From: an uncultured Candidatus Melainabacteria bacterium
Lineage (GTDB): Bacteria > Cyanobacteriota > Vampirovibrionia > Gastranaerophilales > Gastranaerophilaceae
Direction of reading: 5' to 3'
DNA length: 33,881 nucleotides
NCBI GenBank assembly: GCA_947090755.1
Contig: CAMUPF010000018.1
Span: forward strand, 1 to 33,881
The notes under the pieces were generated by a model. The model searched no databases. It was not told the DNA's origin and saw nothing but the letters and a program-made list of their open reading frames with translations. Shown here one piece after another: positions 7,877-14,630 of the stretch (within the stretch, counting starts at the first letter, position 1; the number at the start of each line of letters is the position of its first letter). A program made the position numbers and the translations under genes.

Positions 7877-9247
7877 ATGGTAAAAGCTAAGTCAAAATGG
7901 GTGTGTCAAAATTGCGGATACGAAACTGCAGGATATCTTGGAAAGTGTCCTGAATGCTTGCAATGGGGAACTTTTCAGGAAGAAATTTTTACACCGGTAA
8001 AAGAATTAAACAATTGCGTAATGGACGAATTTATCAATAAAGAGAAGGCCATTCCGCTCAACGACATTGAACTCGGGCAGGAAGTCAGGATAAGTACAAA
8101 CATTTCCGAATTCGACCGGATTCTGGGCGGTGGATTTGTGAAAGGCTCTCTGGTACTTCTTGCCGGCGACCCCGGAATTGGTAAATCCACAATACTTTTA
8201 CAAACCAGTGGCGAATTGTGCAGGTCCGGCAAAAAAGTTCTGTATGTTTCGGCCGAAGAAAGCGCGAGCCAGTTAAAACTTCGTGCGCAAAGATTGAACG
8301 TCAATCCTGAAAACCTTTTGATATACCCGCAGACTTTGATGGAAAAAATCAAGGCTGAGATTGACGAGGTTAAACCTGATTTTATAATGGTAGATAGTAT
8401 TCAGGCGATTTATTCGCAGAATATTTCGGGTTCAATCGGAAGCGTTTCGCAGATTCGTGAATGCTGTAACCTCTTGATGTATATTGCAAAAACGAGGGGA
8501 ATTACGGTTGTAATCGTCGGGCATGTGACAAAAGACGGAAACATCGCAGGGCCGAAAGTTCTTGAACACATGGTTGACACGGTTATTTACTTCGAGGGTG
8601 ACAGATACAAATCATATAGGATTTTACGCTCGATTAAGAACCGTTTTGGCAACACTTCAGAGGTTGGAATCTTTGAAATGCACGCGTTAGGGCTAAAAGA
8701 AGTAAAAAATCCCAACGAACTTTTCTTGAATGAACGTTCACAAATTTCGACACCCGGAAGCGCGATTATCGTAACAAACGAGGGCACGCGGCCGCTGTTG
8801 GTTGAGATTCAGGCGCTTGTAGGTACGACTTCATACCCTAGCCCCCGCAGGGTTACAAACGGGGTAGATTTAAGCCGATTACACCAGATTTTAGCGGTTC
8901 TGGAAAAGCGTGTCGGATTAAATCTTTCCAAGCAGGATGTTTACGTAAACGTGATGGGCGGAATCGAAGTTGACGAGCCTAGCGCGGATTTAGGTATAGC
9001 GCTTGCTGTTGCAACATGTGCAAACGATATTGTCGTCGACAGCCAGACCGTAATAATCGGCGAAATAGGCCTGTCGGGAGAAATACATCCGGTTGATAAT
9101 ATTGAAAAGCGTTTAAATGAAGCGGTTGCCTCAGGGTTCAAAAAGGCGATTATTCCATACGCAAATAATGTAAAAAACGATAAAATAGAAATCGTTCGCG
9201 TAAAAAAACTTATGGATGCAATAAAATTTAGCACATCAATTTTCTAA
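7877..9247 (+). CDS. radA: DNA repair protein RadA (Sms), branch-migration helicase
   Basis: A RecA-like ATPase that aids homologous recombination and branch migration. It has all three family parts: a four-Cys zinc finger (CQNCGY...KCPECLQWG, residues 10-30), the ATPase core with Walker A GDPGIGKST near residue 97 and the RadA-specific KNRFG motif near 253, and a Lon-like C-terminal domain (VYVNVMGGIEVDEPSADLGI and after). The 456-residue length is normal. It ends in the very strong hairpin shared with the convergent hpf gene. No missing residues are seen. Confidence 0.97.
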   Translation: MVKAKSKWVCQNCGYETAGYLGKCPECLQWGTFQEEIFTPVKELNNCVMDEFINKEKAIPLNDIELGQEVRISTNISEFDRILGGGFVKGSLVLLAGDPGIGKSTILLQTSGELCRSGKKVLYVSAEESASQLKLRAQRLNVNPENLLIYPQTLMEKIKAEIDEVKPDFIMVDSIQAIYSQNISGSIGSVSQIRECCNLLMYIAKTRGITVVIVGHVTKDGNIAGPKVLEHMVDTVIYFEGDRYKSYRILRSIKNRFGNTSEVGIFEMHALGLKEVKNPNELFLNERSQISTPGSAIIVTNEGTRPLLVEIQALVGTTSYPSPRRVTNGVDLSRLHQILAVLEKRVGLNLSKQDVYVNVMGGIEVDEPSADLGIALAVATCANDIVVDSQTVIIGEIGLSGEIHPVDNIEKRLNEAVASGFKKAIIPYANNVKNDKIEIVRVKKLMDAIKFSTSIF

Positions 9248-9285
9248 AAAGTAAGGGCGGAGCCGTTGGCTCCGCCCTTACTTTT
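9247..9285. terminator. Bidirectional terminator between radA and hpf
   Basis: AAAAGTAAGGGCGGAGCC (9247-9264) pairs perfectly over 18 bp with 9268-9285, loop GTT. A-rich and T-rich ends give a U tract in either direction. It fills the gap between the two convergent stop codons. Confidence 0.95.
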
Positions 9286-9639
9286 CTAAGCTTCTTCTAC
9301 GGTTTCAGTTTCCGCGTCTGTTCTGATAGACGCTTTGTCAGAGCCTACGGCTTTATCTTTAAACTTTTTAACCTGTCTGTCGAGTTTATCGGCAAGAAGG
9401 TCAATACTTGCGTACATAGATTCTGCTGATTCTTCGCAGTGAACAACGCCTGTAACCATTTTACATGATACTTCGGCAACATGACGACCTGAAGCGGCAG
9501 GGTTTTTAATTACTGACAACACAACTTCAATTCCTTGAATCTGGTCGTAGTGGTTGGCTACTTTGCCAAATTTTTCTTTCACATAAGCTTTGATAGCGTC
9601 TGTAATTTCGATGTTTCTTCCGTTAACGTAAATGTGCAT
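9286..9639 (-). CDS. hpf: Ribosome hibernation promoting factor, short form
   Basis: A 117-residue member of the HPF/YfiA family, which binds the 30S decoding region and inactivates ribosomes under stress. The beta-alpha-beta-beta-beta-alpha fold is visible: MHIYVNGRNIEITDAIKAYV, then KFGKVANHYDQI, HVAEVSCKMVTGVVHCEESA and MYASIDLLADKLDRQVKKFK. Only an acidic tail follows (ETETVEEA), with no C-terminal dimerisation domain as in long HPF, so it should form 70S inactive ribosomes or need a partner for 100S formation. AGGAGG precedes the ATG. A minus-strand extended -10 (TGTTATACT) lies about 30 nt upstream. Confidence 0.95.
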   Translation of the reverse strand: MHIYVNGRNIEITDAIKAYVKEKFGKVANHYDQIQGIEVVLSVIKNPAASGRHVAEVSCKMVTGVVHCEESAESMYASIDLLADKLDRQVKKFKDKAVGSDKASIRTDAETETVEEA

Positions 9640-9668
9640 GACTGCCTCCTATCATATACTACCCCCTC

Positions 9669-9677
9669 AGTATAACA
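9669..9677 (-). promoter_or_regulatory. Extended -10 promoter of hpf
   Basis: On the minus strand TGTTATACT ends 29 nt before the hpf ATG, leaving a short leader that contains the AGGAGG ribosome site. The -35 region is not recognisable, as is common for extended -10 promoters. Confidence 0.5.
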
Positions 9678-9761
9678 TACCTGCGGGAAAATTTAAAGTG
9701 CTAAAACGGGTATTCTGAAAAACGGGTTCAGAAAAAATAAAAAATCCTATAAAAAGTCGCG

Positions 9762-9801
9762 ATTACTTGAAAGTCCTATCTCCCTTATACTAACAAGTAA
9801 T
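9762..9801 (-). other. Stem-loop downstream of the Cys-rich gene
   Basis: ATTACTTG (9762-9769) pairs with CAAGTAAT (9794-9801). On the minus strand the stem is followed by CGCGACTTTTTATAGG and more T runs, so it may terminate the Cys-rich gene. The loop is long (24 nt), so this is a weak terminator call. Otherwise 9675-9840 holds nothing recognisable. Confidence 0.35.
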
Positions 9802-9840
9802 GTATCGGACAGCATGCCCAAAAACTTTAATATTTTTGTC

Positions 9841-10101
9841 TTATTCTTCAATTAGGAACTGCTGTAATTCGACGTTAGGCGTACCGATTACTCTAACCAA
9901 TTCTAGAACAGAGGCTTTCATCTGGCATTTTTGTGACGAACTGCTGAAAAAATCTTTGTAAAAGCAGCCTTCGCAGTTACATCCTCTTTTATAACATTCC
10001 AGAGCGGTCTGCGTCCATCTTCTGACGGCAACTGCTCTTCCCATATCCCTACTTCTAAACAACTTATTATCTCCCACGATTATCTTTACACAGCGGCTCA
10101 A
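9841..10101 (-). CDS. Small Cys-rich protein of unknown function
   Basis: A protein of up to 86 residues that I do not assign. Its core has RRWTQTALECYKRGCNCEGC followed 13 residues later by KCQMKASVLELVRVIGTP. The Cys pattern C-x4-C-x-C-x2-C...C suggests binding of zinc or an Fe-S cluster; alternatively it could be disulfide-bonded, but no signal peptide is seen. The longest frame starts at TTG 10101 with poor spacing to GGGGAG. TTG 10062 (GGGAG 8 nt upstream) and ATG 10044 are plausible shorter starts, and the recognisable core lies after all of them. A leader with two hairpins precedes it, suggesting post-transcriptional control. Confidence 0.65.
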   Translation of the reverse strand: MSRCVKIIVGDNKLFRSRDMGRAVAVRRWTQTALECYKRGCNCEGCFYKDFFSSSSQKCQMKASVLELVRVIGTPNVELQQFLIEE

Positions 10102-10108
10102 ATCTCCC

Positions 10109-10144
10109 CAAGGTAGAGCCTTGATTTTACGGGGTTCATGCCCC
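10109..10144 (-). promoter_or_regulatory. Two-hairpin 5' leader of the Cys-rich gene
   Basis: On the minus strand GGGG(10144-10141)/CCCC(10134-10131) is followed by CAAGG(10123-10119)/CCTTG(10113-10109), the second abutting GGGGAG near the candidate TTG start. The arrangement could modulate ribosome access. Confidence 0.4.
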
Positions 10145-10153
10145 TATAATTAC

Positions 10154-10181
10154 ATTATAAAAAATCCCCATGTTTTTTCAA
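10154..10181 (-). promoter_or_regulatory. Promoter of the Cys-rich gene
   Basis: Minus strand TTGAAA (10181-10176), 16-bp spacer, TATAAT (10159-10154). Transcription would start near 10147, just before the GGGG/CCCC hairpin. Confidence 0.6.
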
Positions 10182-10234
10182 GCGTCAAACATGTGATTGT
10201 GAATATTTGTAACAGAATAGAAAAATCCAGTTAT

Positions 10235-10342
10235 AACAGGCGTTTTCAGTTTTCAAACATGCTCAAATGCTACTCTCATCATGGTTTCCATGATTTTTAG
10301 CATGAAAACGCATGGTGTACATGGCTTTCAACCTGTTTTTAT
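10235..10342 (+). ncRNA. Candidate structured small RNA with nested and branched stems
   Basis: About 105 bp folds into one closed structure. The outer stem is AACAGG (10235-10240)/CCTGTT (10332-10337). Inside, CGTTTTC (10241-10247) and ATGCTA (10267-10272) pair with the contiguous TAGCATGAAAACG (10298-10310). An inner hairpin is ATCATGG (10278-10284)/CCATGAT (10288-10294), and a further CATG/CATG hairpin lies at 10311-10323. TTTTT follows the outer stem on the plus strand, which favours that strand. It could instead be the 3' end of the minus-strand YibE/F gene. No family is recognised. Confidence 0.45.
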
Positions 10343-10347
10343 ACACA

Positions 10348-11445
10348 TTAAGATTTGTAAATCTTTGACTTTTTGGACACCAGATTAGCGGAAATAAACG
10401 CCGTCACAGGTACACATGCCAGAATTGCAATACTTCCGATAAGAGCGGAGGAGATTTCCGTGGCGACTTGATTAAGGTTAAAAAATTTCTGCAGATCAAT
10501 ACTGGAAGAAAGCAGGACAAGCGGTAATGAAGCGCCTAAATATACGAGAATCAGGGTGTTAGACATAGTGCCTATGATATCGCGGCCTACGTTCATGCCT
10601 GATTTAAAGAGTTGTTTTACAGAAAGCGACGTATCTGTCAGATAAACTTCGTTGATGGTACTTGCGATAGAAACCCCGACATCCATCAACGCGCCGAGCG
10701 CAGAGAGGATAATAGCGGCCGCAAGAATGCCTTGCATGTTCAAATCAGGCCTTACGGAATGCAAGAACATATTATCTTCGCTAACAAAGCCCGTAAGGTG
10801 CGCTAAATGAATCGTAAGGATTGAGAGTATGCTTGCAATCAAAAGACTCGATGTCGTTCCTAAAACTGCAGACGTACTTTTATAGTTCACACCTGCAACC
10901 AGATAAATCGTAAGAACAGTTGATAAAATTCCGACAAGAAGCGCGGCAAAAATCGGAGAAACTCCGCGCAAAACGAGCGGCATCATTACGGAAAAAATAA
11001 GTAATACTGTTAGAACAATTGATAAAAGTGCGCGCACGCCTTTATTTTTACCGATAATAACTATAAAAATCGCAAAGATTCCGGCCAGAAGCCACAACGC
11101 ACCGTCGCGGCGAATATCCGTAATAAAGAAGTCCACATCATCAGCGTCAGTAACAAATTCACTATGCGGCTCAACGTGTACAACAACTTTGTCGCCTGCC
11201 TTCAAGTTAATATCATAGTAAGGATTGCCGCTTATAATGTTTTCAACAAGCCGTTTTTCGCCCTTAAACTGACCTGAAACCACTTCAAGTTCTACGATTT
11301 GTTTAATGGCTTCGACATTTTCAGTTTGCGCATTAAGAGTCTGAACCTCACGAACCACACCGGTTGCAGACGGTAAAAAGCCCTCGGCAAAAGATGGCAT
11401 TATCGACAGAAACATTAATATAAGCGTTAAAATAAATTTTTTCAC
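10348..11445 (-). CDS. YibE/F-like multi-pass membrane protein
   Basis: A 365-residue membrane protein resembling the YibE/F family, whose molecular function is poorly known. A signal peptide (KKFILTLILMFLSIMPSFA) leads into an exported domain of about 90 residues with VVREVQTLNAQ and LKAGDKVVVHVEP. Then come about eight hydrophobic segments, including ALWLLAGIFAIFIVIIGKNKG, a family-typical loop LGALMDVGVSIASTINEVYL, and GRDIIGTMSNTLILVYLGAS. The conserved Asp in GALMDVGVS and the DIIGTMSNTL block are the strongest links. The ATG lies 4 bp inside the end of the upstream PanE gene, so the two are translationally coupled. Confidence 0.88.
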   Translation of the reverse strand: MKKFILTLILMFLSIMPSFAEGFLPSATGVVREVQTLNAQTENVEAIKQIVELEVVSGQFKGEKRLVENIISGNPYYDINLKAGDKVVVHVEPHSEFVTDADDVDFFITDIRRDGALWLLAGIFAIFIVIIGKNKGVRALLSIVLTVLLIFSVMMPLVLRGVSPIFAALLVGILSTVLTIYLVAGVNYKSTSAVLGTTSSLLIASILSILTIHLAHLTGFVSEDNMFLHSVRPDLNMQGILAAAIILSALGALMDVGVSIASTINEVYLTDTSLSVKQLFKSGMNVGRDIIGTMSNTLILVYLGASLPLVLLSSSIDLQKFFNLNQVATEISSALIGSIAILACVPVTAFISANLVSKKSKIYKS

Positions 11446-12332
11446 GATTTTTCCTCTAAAATCCGTATCATTTCATACAAAACCTGATTATATGGGGTTG
11501 GAATCCCATGTTTTTGCCCGAGTTTTATGACAGTTCCGGCAAAAATATCAAGTTCGGTTTTTCGCCCCGCTTCAATATCCTGCCACATAGAAGTTCGGCC
11601 GTCCGCTATCATTAAATCAAGAGCTTTAAAAACATCAACCGTAAGATTTTCATACCCCTGAACACCTTCTGCGTTGGCCAATTGCGTAACCTCATCCAGA
11701 ATATTTCGGGCAAAACTCTTAAACGCCTCATTGTTCTGCATTTCTCCAAACGTCATTTTTAAAATACAAGAAGCCTGATTACATACAATATTCAGCCCAT
11801 ATTTAAGCCACTTGGCGTATTTTATATCTTGCGGAATCTCAAAATCAATCCCGGCACGGGTGAAAAATTCCGCAACGGTTGCTTCTCTCATGCCGCCAAA
11901 GACAATCTTTCCAATGCCGTCTTGAACAACTTCGTTCCCTACGCGCATTGCGCTGTGACAAATTATATAACCGTAAAGAACCCTTTCCCAACCATAAACT
12001 TGTGCGATTTTTTCTTCTGCCGAAATTCCGTTCAATACCGGTAAAATTATAGTATCTTCGTTGACGAAATTTCGCAAATTTTTTAATATATCATCAAGTC
12101 CGTTCATTTTTGTCGCAATAATGACTAAATCGGCTTTATAATCGGTCACAGATGGCATAATATAGTCAAAAAATCTCTCATCACCGTTCATTTTAAGCGG
12201 TTTTTCAGTATAGCGCCGTAAGCGCTCCTCATCCACCAGCACCTTTAAACATTCGGGCGAAAATTTTTGCAATTTACACGCAATAGTGAGGCCAACGGCG
12301 CCTATTCCGCATAATAAGACATTCTTTATCAT
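11442..12332 (-). CDS. panE: 2-dehydropantoate 2-reductase (ApbA/PanE family)
   Basis: Reduces 2-dehydropantoate with NADPH in pantothenate/CoA synthesis; paralogues of the family reduce other ketoacids. The N-terminal Rossmann motif GIGAVGLTIACKLQ begins at residue 9. The middle has TKMNGLDD and LPVLNGISAEEKIAQVYG, and KYAKWLKYGLNIVCN carries the catalytic Lys. The C-terminal SMWQDIEAGRKTELDIFAGT is a family hallmark. The start at ATG 12332 gives 296 residues and fits the Rossmann fold; the longer frame adds MLCYNQK without support. An extended -10 box ends 6 nt before this ATG, implying a leaderless mRNA. Confidence 0.9.
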   Translation of the reverse strand: MIKNVLLCGIGAVGLTIACKLQKFSPECLKVLVDEERLRRYTEKPLKMNGDERFFDYIMPSVTDYKADLVIIATKMNGLDDILKNLRNFVNEDTIILPVLNGISAEEKIAQVYGWERVLYGYIICHSAMRVGNEVVQDGIGKIVFGGMREATVAEFFTRAGIDFEIPQDIKYAKWLKYGLNIVCNQASCILKMTFGEMQNNEAFKSFARNILDEVTQLANAEGVQGYENLTVDVFKALDLMIADGRTSMWQDIEAGRKTELDIFAGTVIKLGQKHGIPTPYNQVLYEMIRILEEKS

Positions 12333-12338
12333 TTTTTG

Positions 12339-12347
12339 ATTATAACA
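12339..12347 (-). promoter_or_regulatory. Extended -10 promoter directly before panE
   Basis: Minus strand TGTTATAAT (12347-12339), then CAAAAA, then ATG. No Shine-Dalgarno is present. Predicted to give a leaderless or near-leaderless transcript. Confidence 0.7.
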
Positions 12348-12443
12348 TAGCACGCTAACTTTTAAAAAATTGTTACAAATTTCAAAAATTAGTCAATCCG
12401 GCTTGCAAAAAAACGTTTATATCTATGTGTGTAGTAAAAATTA

Positions 12444-13256
12444 GTGTATGTGTGTATGGGTGGAAATTTCTTTGGCCTGAACGCAGTTAAGCATTTTGGC
12501 GCAAATGGTTTATATTCAACGCAGCGGATTAATAACAATCCGTACATGAATTTTGGTGCAAACGGGCTGGAACGCGACACGTTCCAGTACAATCCGGATT
12601 CTCTGGGCCGTCATACGACAGAGGCTAACCTTGCGCTAATGATGAAACGCAACCCGAGAATCCGTGAGATTCTTCGCGAAAACGGCATGTGCGGGGAATT
12701 AAATATGGAAAACCTTCGCGCATTACTTGCAGGTCATGCCAAAGACACACAAAAAATCGCCACCGGAATAGTGAATAATCTTCCGGCCGCTCTGAGATAC
12801 GAAGTAAACAAAAAATCACTAACCGACGCTTGCTATCTTCATGACTTAGGCAAAGTTTTAATTCCTGACGAAATCTTAAACAAACCCGCACGCCTGACAC
12901 CGGAAGAAGAAAGAATAATGCACACCCATTCAGAACTGAGTTACGAATTGTTGAAAAATTCTGACATTGACCCTAAAACGCTCGATTTAATAAAATACCA
13001 TCATCAAAACCCTCTTGGCAGCGGCTACCCGCAGGCAAAACCAGATTTCAACGCGGACGTAACGCTTCAAGTTTTATCCGCGGCGGACAAATATTCAGCG
13101 CTAACGGAAAAGCGCTCTTACAAAGAACCTCTATCCCCTGAAAAAGCGCTTGGAATAATGTATAAAGATGTAAAAGACGGCAAAATGCACCCGTTCGTAT
13201 TCAAAGCCCTTGTCGCGCATGTCCGCGAAAAAGCCCCTATACCACAAGCCGTCTAA
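12444..13256 (+). CDS. HD-GYP-like metal-dependent phosphohydrolase
   Basis: A 270-residue protein whose central part is an HD domain. Motifs in order: LLAGHAKDTQKIATGIVNNL (about residues 93-112), the HDLGK metal site (about 133), MHTHSELSYELL, YHHQNPLGSGYP (about 184, replacing HH-x3-DG-x-GYP of cyclic-di-GMP phosphodiesterases) and SAADKYSALTEKRSYKEPLS. The deviations make a different or lost cyclic-di-GMP activity possible. The N terminus is unusual: two FGANGL-containing stretches within 45 residues, before the fold begins. ATG 12444 and ATG 12456 are both possible; no Shine-Dalgarno decides. A GT-rich TGTGTGTA stretch precedes the start. Confidence 0.85.
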   Translation: MYVCMGGNFFGLNAVKHFGANGLYSTQRINNNPYMNFGANGLERDTFQYNPDSLGRHTTEANLALMMKRNPRIREILRENGMCGELNMENLRALLAGHAKDTQKIATGIVNNLPAALRYEVNKKSLTDACYLHDLGKVLIPDEILNKPARLTPEEERIMHTHSELSYELLKNSDIDPKTLDLIKYHHQNPLGSGYPQAKPDFNADVTLQVLSAADKYSALTEKRSYKEPLSPEKALGIMYKDVKDGKMHPFVFKALVAHVREKAPIPQAV

Positions 13257-13267
13257 TGTTGAAAAAA

Positions 13268-13300
13268 ATACCGCAAATATACAAAATGCGGCTGTTTTTT
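13268..13300 (+). terminator. Terminator of the HD-domain gene
   Basis: CCGCA and TGCGG (13287-13291) form a stem followed by CTGTTTTTT. It lies 15 bp after the stop codon. Confidence 0.75.
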
Positions 13301-13466
13301 CACATAAACTAATATATTAAGTACTCCGTCTAAGTCTATCAATAGTGTCTTTTTGTACATAAAACTCCCCTAATTTGTCATGCTTTTAATATTATTATAC
13401 ACCAAATTACTACAATTAGCAACTTTTAGTATGCGATTAGCTGTGGAGTATATTGCTGCAAACTTC

Positions 13467-13472
13467 TATAAT
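13467..13472 (+). promoter_or_regulatory. TATAAT box 6 nt before the XRE regulator ATG
   Basis: TATAAT, then TTCAAT, then ATG at 13479, without Shine-Dalgarno. It supports ATG 13479 as the start and suggests a leaderless mRNA. Confidence 0.6.
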
Positions 13473-13478
13473 TTCAAT

Positions 13479-13700
13479 ATGGAAGAGAAAATAAGACAAA
13501 ACCTCGCATACAATTTAAAAGTGGAAAGGGTGAAAAAATCTCTTACACAGGAAAAACTTGCAGAGTTAGCAGATGTTTCAATGAAACATATTACAAAGAT
13601 TGAATGTAGAGGTGTAACACCTAGCATTTACATCGTATATAAATTAGCGAAAGTTTTGAACGTTACAGTTGACAAACTGATTGCCGATATTGAAAACTAA
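13479..13700 (+). CDS. XRE-type helix-turn-helix regulator
   Basis: A 73-residue Cro/CI-like DNA-binding protein. MEEKIRQNLAYNLKVERVKK, then SLTQEKLAELADVSMKHITK with the HTH, then IECRGVTPSIYIVYKLAKVL and NVTVDKLIADI; it is a single domain. The longer frame from 13380 would add a hydrophobic N terminus without any start signal, so I use ATG 13479. It ends only 5 bp before the first hairpin of the small-peptide cassette at 13706. That makes it a candidate regulator of, or co-transcribed partner of, the peptide gene; this is inference from position. Confidence 0.9.
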   Translation: MEEKIRQNLAYNLKVERVKKSLTQEKLAELADVSMKHITKIECRGVTPSIYIVYKLAKVLNVTVDKLIADIEN

Positions 13701-13705
13701 ATAAC

Positions 13706-13907
13706 GGGCAGTACCCACTCTCTCCGCTGACACACACGATTATATGGAGAAATCGGTCAGAAAGGAGGTGAGAAACTATGGTTGAACAAATAATAAAAGC
13801 CCTAGTTATACTAGAGCTTTTGGCTAAGTTAATCTTAGCAATTCTACAACTATAGGGTATGAAGTGAAGTCCTCGATACCAAGCTAAAGCTATCGGGGGC
13901 TTCCCCC
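13706..13907 (+). promoter_or_regulatory. Structured mRNA cassette A around a tiny hydrophobic peptide gene
   Basis: Elements in order: GGG/CCC hairpin with 5-nt loop (13706-13716); a pyrimidine stretch CTCTCTCC (13718-13725) that can pair with the ribosome site; a hairpin CTGAC...CGATT/AATCG-GTCAG (13727-13760); a 13-nt Shine-Dalgarno AGAAAGGAGGTGA (13759-13771) complementary to the usual 16S rRNA 3' tail; the 25-codon frame; then stems CGATA/TATCG (13874-13895) and GGGGG/CCCCC (13895-13907). The same layout recurs at 27067-27268. The design of a very strong but masked ribosome site is typical of type I toxin mRNAs. Confidence 0.6.
13778..13855 (+). CDS. 25-residue hydrophobic peptide A, toxin-like
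   Basis: The frame encodes M-V-E-Q-I-I-K, then a leucine/isoleucine-rich segment (LVILELLAKLILAILQL), enough for one short membrane helix. The ribosome site upstream is about as strong as possible, 6 nt before the ATG. It aligns with the 27-residue peptide at 27145 over M-x-E-[QE]-I-x-K and the hydrophobic tail. The coding part itself contains two hairpins (CTAGT/ACTAG and GCTAAG/CTTAGC). I infer a type I toxin-like or signalling membrane peptide; no named family is recognised. It follows an XRE regulator gene. Confidence 0.65.
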   Translation: MVEQIIKALVILELLAKLILAILQL

Positions 13908-13938
13908 TATGTTTATATTATTTACTATTTTCTTGATT

Positions 13939-13967
13939 TTGTCAATACCAGCTATTTATGCTATAAT
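13939..13967 (+). promoter_or_regulatory. Promoter of tmk
   Basis: TTGTCA (13939-13944), 17-bp spacer, extended -10 TGCTATAAT ending at 13967. ATG follows after 6 nt, so the transcript should be leaderless. Confidence 0.8.
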
Positions 13968-13973
13968 AAACCT

Positions 13974-14582
13974 ATGGACGGACTATTTATAACATTTGAG
14001 GGCTGTGACGGCTGTGGAAAAACTACACAGCTAGAGCTTTTAGCACAATATTTAAAAGACAAAGGTTTCGACGTTATCACCACACGCGAACCCGGGGCTA
14101 AAGGGCTTGGCGTTAAACTTAGAGAAATTCTTCTCAATTATGACGGCGAAGTTTCCTCAAACTGCGAATCGTTTTTGTTTTTGGCCGACAGAGCGCAACA
14201 CATTGATACAATCGTAAAACCCGCAATTTCTGAGGGCAAAATCGTTCTTTGTGACAGACATATAGATTCAACCGTCGCTTATCAGGGGTATGGCAGAGGA
14301 CTTGATTTACAACAAATTAACTACCTCAATAACCTTGCAACCGGCGGGTTAAAACCGGATTTGACACTGCTTTTTGACGTTGACACCCAAACCTCTATGC
14401 AGCGTGTTGGCAAAAATCAAGACCGCATGGAAAGCGCCGGAATCGCGTTTCAGGAAAAAGTCCGCCATGGATATCTGGAACTTGCAAAAGCCGAGCCTGA
14501 GCGCATAAAAGTTTTAGACTCCAGAAAAACAATCCAACAACTTCATCAAGAAGTTCTTGCTATTTTTGCCGGATTAAACTAA
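13974..14582 (+). CDS. tmk: Thymidylate kinase
   Basis: Phosphorylates dTMP to dTDP with ATP, essential for dTTP supply. The P loop is FEGCDGCGKTTQ (residues 6-17, a GCDGCGKTT variant of GxDGxGKST). TTREPGAKGLGVKLREIL carries the REPG motif, and LCDRHIDSTVAYQGYGRGLD carries the DR-x-x-x-S-x-x-AYQ nucleoside site. The 202-residue length is normal. No Shine-Dalgarno is present; the promoter ends 6 nt before the ATG. An MCE-type gene follows after 48 bp, separated by a perfect inverted repeat. Confidence 0.96.
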   Translation: MDGLFITFEGCDGCGKTTQLELLAQYLKDKGFDVITTREPGAKGLGVKLREILLNYDGEVSSNCESFLFLADRAQHIDTIVKPAISEGKIVLCDRHIDSTVAYQGYGRGLDLQQINYLNNLATGGLKPDLTLLFDVDTQTSMQRVGKNQDRMESAGIAFQEKVRHGYLELAKAEPERIKVLDSRKTIQQLHQEVLAIFAGLN

Positions 14583-14608
14583 TCAAGTCGGGCGATTGAA
14601 GGCTGCGT

Positions 14609-14630
14609 ACAAATATTTTTCAATATTTGT
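14609..14630. repeat. Perfect inverted repeat directly before the MCE gene
   Basis: ACAAATATT (14609-14617), loop TTTC, AATATTTGT (14622-14630); the next base is the A of ATG. It could be an operator or an RNA hairpin that hinders initiation; no Shine-Dalgarno is present. Confidence 0.6.

Noticed and set aside
7975-8352. 125-residue minus-strand frame
   Set aside because: It lies opposite the radA Walker A region with no independent start signal.
13404-13417. TACAATTAGCAAC, also present near 23951
   Set aside because: A 13-bp AT-rich match in two places in 34 kb can be chance; no further context is shared.
13895-13907. GGGGG/CCCCC hairpin as a standard intrinsic terminator
   Set aside because: The stem is strong but no U run follows directly, so I kept it only as part of the structured cassette.
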